Assembly (NCBI GenBank): GCA_025935475.1
Contig: JAICVE010000236.1
Span: 1 to 5,006 of the forward strand
DNA: 5,006 nt
Direction of reading: 5' to 3'
From: Nitrospira sp.
GTDB lineage: Bacteria > Nitrospirota > Nitrospiria > Nitrospirales > Nitrospiraceae
The notes beneath the pieces are model-generated. The model did no database searches and was not told the origin of the DNA. It saw nothing but the letters and a program-made list of their open reading frames with translations. Of the stretch, positions 1 to 5,006 are shown piece by piece; position 1 is the first letter of the stretch, and the number at the start of each line of letters is the position of its first letter. A program made the position numbers and the translations under genes.

Positions 1-1070
1 GTCCGAAGCATCAGCAGCGGGGTGTTCACGGCCGATGCCACCGGCGCGGTCACCTCGTTCAACCCTGCGGCGCGGGAAGTGACGGGCTATGCGGTCGGGC
101 AAGTGCTGGGACGGTCCTGGCGTGAAATCTTCAATTGGCATCCGAACGAATCGTCAGACGAGGCGCCGGTCCTGGCCGTGCCCGCCATGACGCGGTTTGA
201 AGTGGAATGCAAGGACGCCAATGGGAACCGCCTTGTGCTCGGCATGACGGTCTCGCCCTTACACGAGCAAGATGAACCGCACGGATTGGTTGGAGTCTTC
301 AAGGATCTGACGCAGATCCGGGATCTCGAGGAAGAAATGCGTCGCAAAGAATGGCTCGCCAATCTTGGCGAGATGTCGGCCGGTATGGCACACGAAATCA
401 GGAATCCCCTCGGGGCATTGGCCGGCGCGATGCAAATGCTGCGCAAGGAAGCGATTTCCGACGTCACCGATCGACGACTCATGGACATCGCCGTCCGCGA
501 AGCCACGAGACTCGACGCCATCATCACCGAATTTCTTCAGTATGCGAGGCCGCCGGCGCTCGACTTGGCCGAGCATAATATAGACAAAATTCTTGCCGAG
601 ACGTTGGATCTAGTACAACATGAAGCGCGGAACAGAAAACGGATCACGATCGCAACGTCATTGGCCGGGGGGGCCCTCTCGGCCCAAGTGGACCAAAACC
701 AGATGCGGCAAGTGTTTTGGAACCTCGCCACGAATGCGTTTGATGCTATGCCGGATGGCGGAAAGCTGACCATCACGACCGGGTCTCGTCACATTGATGC
801 TGGGGGGCGCAAAGGCGATGTCGTTGAAATTGCCTTTCAGGACACAGGAGAAGGCATTGCGCCAGGGAATCTGGACAAGATTTTTCTCCCTTTTTTCACG
901 ACAAAGAAAGAAGGCTCGGGTCTGGGGCTCGCCGCAGTCCATCGCATCGTCGATCTCCATGGCGGCTGGATTAAGGTGGAAAGCCCGCCCCAGCAGGGGA
1001 CCCGCTTTGTGGTGTGCCTGCCCCGCTCCGGAGGCAATGGCGTGCGGTTATGGCATGAGGGACGAACACC

Positions 1071-1086
<16 letters not shown>
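1..1086 (+). CDS. PAS-domain sensor histidine kinase, NtrB/PilS/AtoS type (5'-truncated by the window)
   Basis: This is the C-terminal 361 residues of a sensor kinase that should autophosphorylate on histidine and pass the phosphate to the regulator encoded next. The reading frame is open to base 1, and the first visible residues already lie in a PAS fold (GVFTADATGAVTSFNPAA), so the GTG at 22 is internal and the true start is upstream. Numbering from the first visible codon: PAS to about residue 105, ending in the usual VFKDLTQIRDLEEE linker; dimerisation/H-box with phospho-acceptor His131 in AGMAHEIRNPLGAL; then a HATPase_c domain with N box (NLATNAFDAM, 241-250), G1 box (DTGEGI, 281-286), F box (FLPFFTT) and G2 box (GSGLGL, 305-310). 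All catalytic motifs look intact. Any membrane segments or input domain would be upstream and cannot be seen. The 3' end overlaps the regulator by 16 bp. The H-box and PAS resemble PilS and AtoS, but the stimulus is unknown. Kinase identity is very secure, subfamily is not. Confidence 0.95.
1056..1062 (+). promoter_or_regulatory. Ribosome binding site for the response regulator, inside the kinase gene
   Basis: TGAGGGA lies 8 nt before the GTG at 1071, a normal Shine-Dalgarno distance. It supports GTG as the start and lies within the last codons of the kinase gene. Ribosomes finishing the kinase could therefore reinitiate here and keep the two partners in balance. No ATG or better start lies nearby, and starting later would remove the acidic pocket of the receiver domain. 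Confidence 0.7.
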
Positions 1087-2448
<1,362 letters not shown>

Positions 2449-2456
<8 letters not shown>

Positions 2457-3366
2457 GGGTCAGTCAGCATCCCTTCCTCCAGACACTCCCGTCACCGTTC
2501 ATGCTCCTGCCAAAGTCAATTTGATCCTTCGCATTTTGGATCGACGCCCCGACGGCTATCATAACCTCTGGTCGATCATGCACACAGTCGCGCTCGAAGA
2601 CGCGGTGACGATGCGCGCTTCCTCGCAGCGCGGGATCAGGCTGGCCTGCAATGTGGGGGGTCTGTCCGTCGATCGTACCAATCTTGTCTGGAAGGCAGCG
2701 TCAGCGGTTCTCGATCGCGCGCAGCTGTCGGTCGGAGTCGACATCGAGCTTTATAAGCGGGTCCCGATGGGAGCCGGACTGGGCGGAGGAAGCAGTGATG
2801 CGGCGGCAACTATTTTGGGTCTCAATCAGTCGTTGCAGCTCGGATGGTCGAGGGAGAAGATGGCTGAAGTCGGCCAGGCGTTGGGCAGCGATGTCGCGTT
2901 CTTCCTGTTTGCGCCCTCAGCGATCGTCACCGGCCGGGGCGAATCGGTGAGACCGGTCACCATCGAAGGGGGCCGCTGGATTGTACTGGTCAAGCCTACG
3001 TTTGGGATCGAGACGAAATGGGCGTACCAGGAATTGGCGGCCACAAGAGCCGCAGTGCGCCAGCTGTCCGCCGATCATGGCGAACTCGATCGGCGCGACC
3101 GGCTCACATGGGGCCAGGTGACAGCCAGTGTCGAAAATGATTTTGAGATTCCCGTATTTACCAAACATCCCCAGCTTGGAGAGATCAAACGCTTTCTGCT
3201 GAAGCGAGGCGCTCAATTCGCCCTCCTGTCCGGCAGCGGCGCGACGGTTTTTGGGCTCTTCGAAGAGGAATCCACGGCGCGACGTGCAGGGGCCGAGCTG
3301 GCGCAGGACGCAGAGCTCAATCTCTTTGTCGTTCCAACATGTTCCGGGCCGCTCAGTATGTCATAG
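2449..3366 (+). CDS. ispE: 4-diphosphocytidyl-2-C-methyl-D-erythritol kinase (IspE)
   Basis: IspE is a cytoplasmic GHMP-family kinase. It uses ATP to phosphorylate the 2-hydroxyl of 4-diphosphocytidyl-2-C-methyl-D-erythritol in the non-mevalonate (MEP) route to isopentenyl diphosphate. The 305-residue product has every family landmark: an N-terminal APAKVNL segment with Lys22, RPDGYHNL shortly after, the glycine-rich ATP loop PMGAGLGGGSSDAAA (106-120), GSDVAFF with the likely catalytic Asp148, and the C-terminal GHMP motif LSGSGATVFGLF (from about 260). Length is slightly above the roughly 280-290 usual for the family because of a short N-terminal lead and a C-terminal tail. The start is GTG, overlapping the regulator stop by 8 bp (GTGACTAA), so it is probably cotranscribed and coupled with the two-component genes. 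A separate promoter starts just downstream, which suggests the unit ends here, although no clear terminator is visible. Confidence 0.97.
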
Positions 3367-3377
3367 GATTCTCCCCA

Positions 3378-3405
3378 GGAAGCCGCACTCGGTTGACAAG
3401 CTTCC
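3378..3405 (+). repeat. Inverted repeat GGAAGC/GCTTCC spanning the -35 box of the prs promoter
   Basis: GGAAGC (3378-3383) and GCTTCC (3400-3405) are perfect 6-bp inverted arms separated by 16 bp. The interval contains the TTGACA hexamer at 3393-3398. No T-run follows the second arm, so it is not a standard intrinsic terminator for ispE. It could be an operator for a dimeric repressor of prs, a weak hairpin at the ispE 3' end, or chance. Confidence 0.3.
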
Positions 3406-3422
3406 CCGATTTCCGTTACAGT
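3393..3422 (+). promoter_or_regulatory. Sigma-70-type promoter for prs-rplY
   Basis: A perfect -35 hexamer TTGACA (3393-3398) is followed, after an 18-bp spacer, by TACAGT (3417-3422), which matches TATAAT at four of six positions including the key A2 and T6. Reading TTACAG at 3416 with a 17-bp spacer is an alternative. It lies 26 bp after the ispE stop and predicts transcription from about base 3429, leaving a leader of about 140 nt before prs. This is the best promoter match I found in the intergenic DNA. Confidence 0.6.
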
Positions 3423-3481
3423 TCAGCCTCTTAGTTGGCTTCCTCAACAGCGCGCAGCAAATGAAGGTGGCGGGTTCGAGA

Positions 3482-3501
3482 CGACGCCCACCGACGCCCG
3501 C
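3482..3501 (+). repeat. Tandem 10-bp repeat in the prs leader
   Basis: Two head-to-tail units, CGACGCCCAC and CGACGCCCGC, differ at one base. The second unit also starts a hairpin, CGACG (3492-3496) with CGTCG (3502-3506) around a 5-nt loop. The repeat supplies the two alternative pairing partners for the upstream GGTGGCGGG arm. Confidence 0.6.
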
Positions 3502-3558
3502 CGTCGAGACGAACCACGTACGAGCAACACTTCCTGTTCCAGGCACGGGGAATTAATC

Positions 3559-3564
3559 GAGGGG
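3559..3564 (+). promoter_or_regulatory. Ribosome binding site for prs
   Basis: GAGGGG lies 4 nt before ATG 3569. The same frame has a TAA at 3554-3556, just upstream of this site, so translation cannot begin earlier in frame. The start is therefore well fixed. Confidence 0.65.
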
Positions 3565-3568
3565 ATCG

Positions 3569-4510
3569 ATGAGCAGAGAATTGATGATTTTCTCTGGCAA
3601 TGCGAACCTCGCCCTCGCTCATGAGATTTGTGCCTACCTCGGCGCGAAGCTCGGCGAGGCGACGGTCTCGTCGTTCAGCGATGGAGAAATCCGCGTCAAG
3701 ATTGAAGAAAACGTGCGCGGTGCGGATGTCTACGTGGTGCAATCCACCTGCAGTCCGGTGAACGACTCTCTCATGGAGTTGCTCATCATCATCGATGCCT
3801 TGAAACGTTCCTCGGCGTACCGCATCACGGCGGTCATACCGTATTTTGGATATGCCAGGCAGGATCGGAAGGATCAGCCGCGTGTGCCCATCACAGCAAA
3901 GCTCATCGCGGATCTCATTACGACCGCGGGTGCGGACAGGGTCCTGACCATGGATCTGCACGCCGGACAAATCCAGGGCTTTTTCAACGTTCCTGTGGAC
4001 CACCTCTATGCCTTGCCGGTGATCTTGGACTACATCACCAAGAAGAAGGTCAGCGATCTCGTGATCGTGTCGCCAGACGCCGGGGGGGTGGAACGAGCCC
4101 GTGCATTTGCCAAGCGGCTACAGGCAAATCTGGCCATCATCGACAAACGACGAGAAGGCCCGAACCAGACGCAGATCATGAACATCATCGGGGACATCAA
4201 GGGAAAGAGCGCGCTTCTGCTGGACGACATGGTCGATACGGCGGGAACGATTGTGCAAGGGGCTCAGGCCTGTGCGGACAAGGGCGCACGGGAGGTGTGG
4301 ACCGCCTGCACGCACGCCGTGCTCTCGGGGCCTGCACTCGAGCGTCTTCAGCAGTCATGCCTGACGCAAGTCATCACGACGAACACGATTCCATTACAGG
4401 ACAAGCAGCGATTGTGCCCGAAAATTCATCAATTGTCGGTGGCGCCGCTGCTCGGTGAGGCGATCCGACGCATCCATGCGGATGAGTCGGTCAGTTCGCT
4501 GTTTGCCTAG
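3569..4510 (+). CDS. prs: Ribose-phosphate pyrophosphokinase (PRPP synthetase)
   Basis: The enzyme transfers the pyrophosphate of ATP to ribose 5-phosphate, giving PRPP and AMP. PRPP feeds purine, pyrimidine, NAD, histidine and tryptophan synthesis. The 313-residue protein is full length for a class I bacterial enzyme (about 315). Visible motifs are the flexible catalytic loop region GYARQDRKDQPR (94-105), the metal-site segment MDLHAGQIQGFF with His131, VIVSPDAGGVERARAFAK, the KRREGPN catalytic-loop region, and the PRPP-binding loop DDMVDTAGT (219-227) where ribose phosphate binds. The ATG at 3569 gives the expected N-terminus, with the enzyme fold beginning at once (MIFSGNANLALA). Transcription probably comes from the promoter at 3393-3422 through a leader of about 140 nt. 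rplY follows after 36 bp, so the two are likely cotranscribed. The function is very secure. Class I regulation (phosphate activation, ADP inhibition) is assumed from the family. Confidence 0.98.
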   Translation: MSRELMIFSGNANLALAHEICAYLGAKLGEATVSSFSDGEIRVKIEENVRGADVYVVQSTCSPVNDSLMELLIIIDALKRSSAYRITAVIPYFGYARQDRKDQPRVPITAKLIADLITTAGADRVLTMDLHAGQIQGFFNVPVDHLYALPVILDYITKKKVSDLVIVSPDAGGVERARAFAKRLQANLAIIDKRREGPNQTQIMNIIGDIKGKSALLLDDMVDTAGTIVQGAQACADKGAREVWTACTHAVLSGPALERLQQSCLTQVITTNTIPLQDKQRLCPKIHQLSVAPLLGEAIRRIHADESVSSLFA

Positions 4511-4535
4511 ACAGCGTCAAGAGAGCGAAGGGGAC

Positions 4536-4542
4536 GGAGGAG
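4536..4542 (+). promoter_or_regulatory. Ribosome binding site for rplY
   Basis: GGAGGAG sits 4 nt before ATG 4547 in the 36-bp prs-rplY gap. The gap contains no hairpin or promoter that I could identify, which supports cotranscription with prs. The match to the anti-Shine-Dalgarno is strong, as expected for a highly expressed ribosomal protein gene. Confidence 0.75.
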
Positions 4543-4546
4543 TATC

Positions 4547-5006
4547 ATGAAATTCGATTTGGCAGTGACGGTGAGAGAGAAATCCGGAAAAGGCGCGGCG
4601 CGTCAACTTCGCCGGAGCGGAAAGGTTCCCGGCGTGCTGTATGGCCAGGGTGAATGTGTGTTGTTGACGATCGAGCCGGAACCATTGACCAAGATTTTGA
4701 AGTCCCAGGCGGGAAGTACGGCCTTGATTACGCTGACGATCAATGGAGCTAAAGCCAAGGCCAAGCGGACAGCGCTGCTGCGTGACTTTCAGGTGGATCC
4801 AGTGGAAGGCAATGTGTTGCATGCCGACCTCTTCGAAATCTCGATGGACAAGCCGATTCGTGTCAAGGTGCCGGTTCATGTGATCGGAGGTACTCCGGCC
4901 GGCGTCAAGGAAGGCGGCATCCTTCACTACAATACGCGTGAACTGCATGTCGAATGTTTGCCGGGCGCGCTGCCGGACCACATCGAAGTGGATGCGTCGG
5001 GGCTCA
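4547..5006 (+). CDS. rplY: Large-subunit ribosomal protein bL25 (Ctc/TL5 form), 3'-truncated by the window
   Basis: The frame stays open from ATG 4547 to the last base, giving 153 codons of an unfinished gene. The start MKFDLAVTVREKSGKGAARQ, followed by LRRSGKVPGVLYGQGE, is typical of the 5S rRNA-binding domain of bL25. The motif FQVDPVEGNVLHADLFEI (around residues 81-98) closes that domain. From about residue 102 (PIRVKVPVHVIGG, then VKEGGILHYNTRELHVECLP) the protein enters the C-terminal beta domain found in the longer Ctc/TL5 form and absent from the short E. coli L25. It should bind 5S rRNA in the central protuberance of the 50S subunit. The long form usually runs to about 185-220 residues, so a few dozen codons are missing beyond the window. 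It lies 36 bp after prs, an arrangement often followed by pth, which cannot be checked here. The opposite strand carries a long open frame (4517-4981) that I regard as a shadow. Confidence 0.95.
   Translation, partial: MKFDLAVTVREKSGKGAARQLRRSGKVPGVLYGQGECVLLTIEPEPLTKILKSQAGSTALITLTINGAKAKAKRTALLRDFQVDPVEGNVLHADLFEISMDKPIRVKVPVHVIGGTPAGVKEGGILHYNTRELHVECLPGALPDHIEVDASGL

Larger units (their letters stand above)
3429..3568 (+). other. Untranslated leader of prs with GC-rich repeats and possible hairpins
   Basis: This is the predicted 5' untranslated region of prs. It holds a small hairpin (GTTGG 3434-3438 with TCAAC 3444-3448), a tandem 10-bp repeat (CGACGCCCAC 3482-3491, CGACGCCCGC 3492-3501), a 9-bp direct repeat TCGAGACGA (3476-3484 and 3504-3512), and a 4-bp hairpin CCTG/CAGG (3533-3543). 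The arm at 3466-3475 can pair either with 3485-3492 or with 3496-3505. I found no tRNA: the GGTTCGAG at 3473 resembles a T-loop, but the flanking stems do not pair. I recognise no known riboswitch class and see no U-run terminator. Confidence 0.4.

Noticed and set aside
22..24. GTG at 22 as the start of the sensor kinase
   Set aside because: It falls inside the PAS domain, and the frame is open to the window edge with family-like residues before it.
3367..3420. Intrinsic terminator after ispE
   Set aside because: The only inverted repeat has a 16-nt loop and is followed by CCC rather than a T-run.
3461..3510. Possible tRNA gene between ispE and prs, prompted by GGTTCGAG
   Set aside because: The 5-bp stems that should flank a T-loop do not pair, and no anticodon or acceptor arms can be drawn on either strand.
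3431..4003. A 190-codon minus-strand frame opposite the prs leader and prs
   Set aside because: Shadow of prs with no domain-like sequence. prs itself has complete catalytic motifs on the plus strand.
4517..4981. A 154-codon minus-strand frame at the right end
   Set aside because: It covers the unmistakable bL25 gene on the plus strand, which lacks a stop only because the window ends. The minus frame has no recognisable motif.

Overview
The window is about 5 kb of GC-rich chromosomal DNA. It is densely packed, every supported gene lies on the plus strand, and nothing in it looks mobile. The order ispE-prs-rplY, the bL25 form with a C-terminal domain, and the style of the proteins fit a Gram-negative-type bacterium of the Nitrospirota/Nitrospira kind. 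A deltaproteobacterial or NC10-like lineage is the main alternative. This placement is inferred from recalled protein and gene-order patterns, not from a search, and is only moderately certain.

Layout: (1) 1-1086, the 3' part of a PAS-containing sensor histidine kinase, cut by the left edge of the window. (2) 1071-2456, its partner response regulator, an NtrC-type sigma-54 activator with receiver, AAA+ and Fis-type HTH domains. (3) 2449-3366, ispE, the fourth enzyme of the MEP isoprenoid pathway. (4) 3367-3568, the only substantial intergenic region, with a good sigma-70-like promoter and an untranslated leader of about 140 nt with GC-rich repeats. (5) 3569-4510, prs, which makes PRPP. (6) 4547 to the right edge, the 5' part of rplY/ctc (ribosomal protein bL25), cut by the window end.

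The first three genes overlap (16 bp kinase/regulator, 8 bp regulator/ispE), and both downstream genes start with GTG. They therefore look like one translationally coupled unit that joins a two-component system to a housekeeping isoprenoid gene. prs and rplY form a second unit, 36 bp apart, behind the 3393-3422 promoter.

The kinase should phosphorylate the regulator at Asp52, and the regulator should then activate sigma-54 promoters. I see no sigma-54 promoter in the intergenic DNA here, so its targets probably lie elsewhere. The pair resembles PilS/PilR or AtoS/AtoC, but the window does not settle which.

No new system is evident. The best places for a second look are the structured prs leader and the coupling of a two-component system to ispE.
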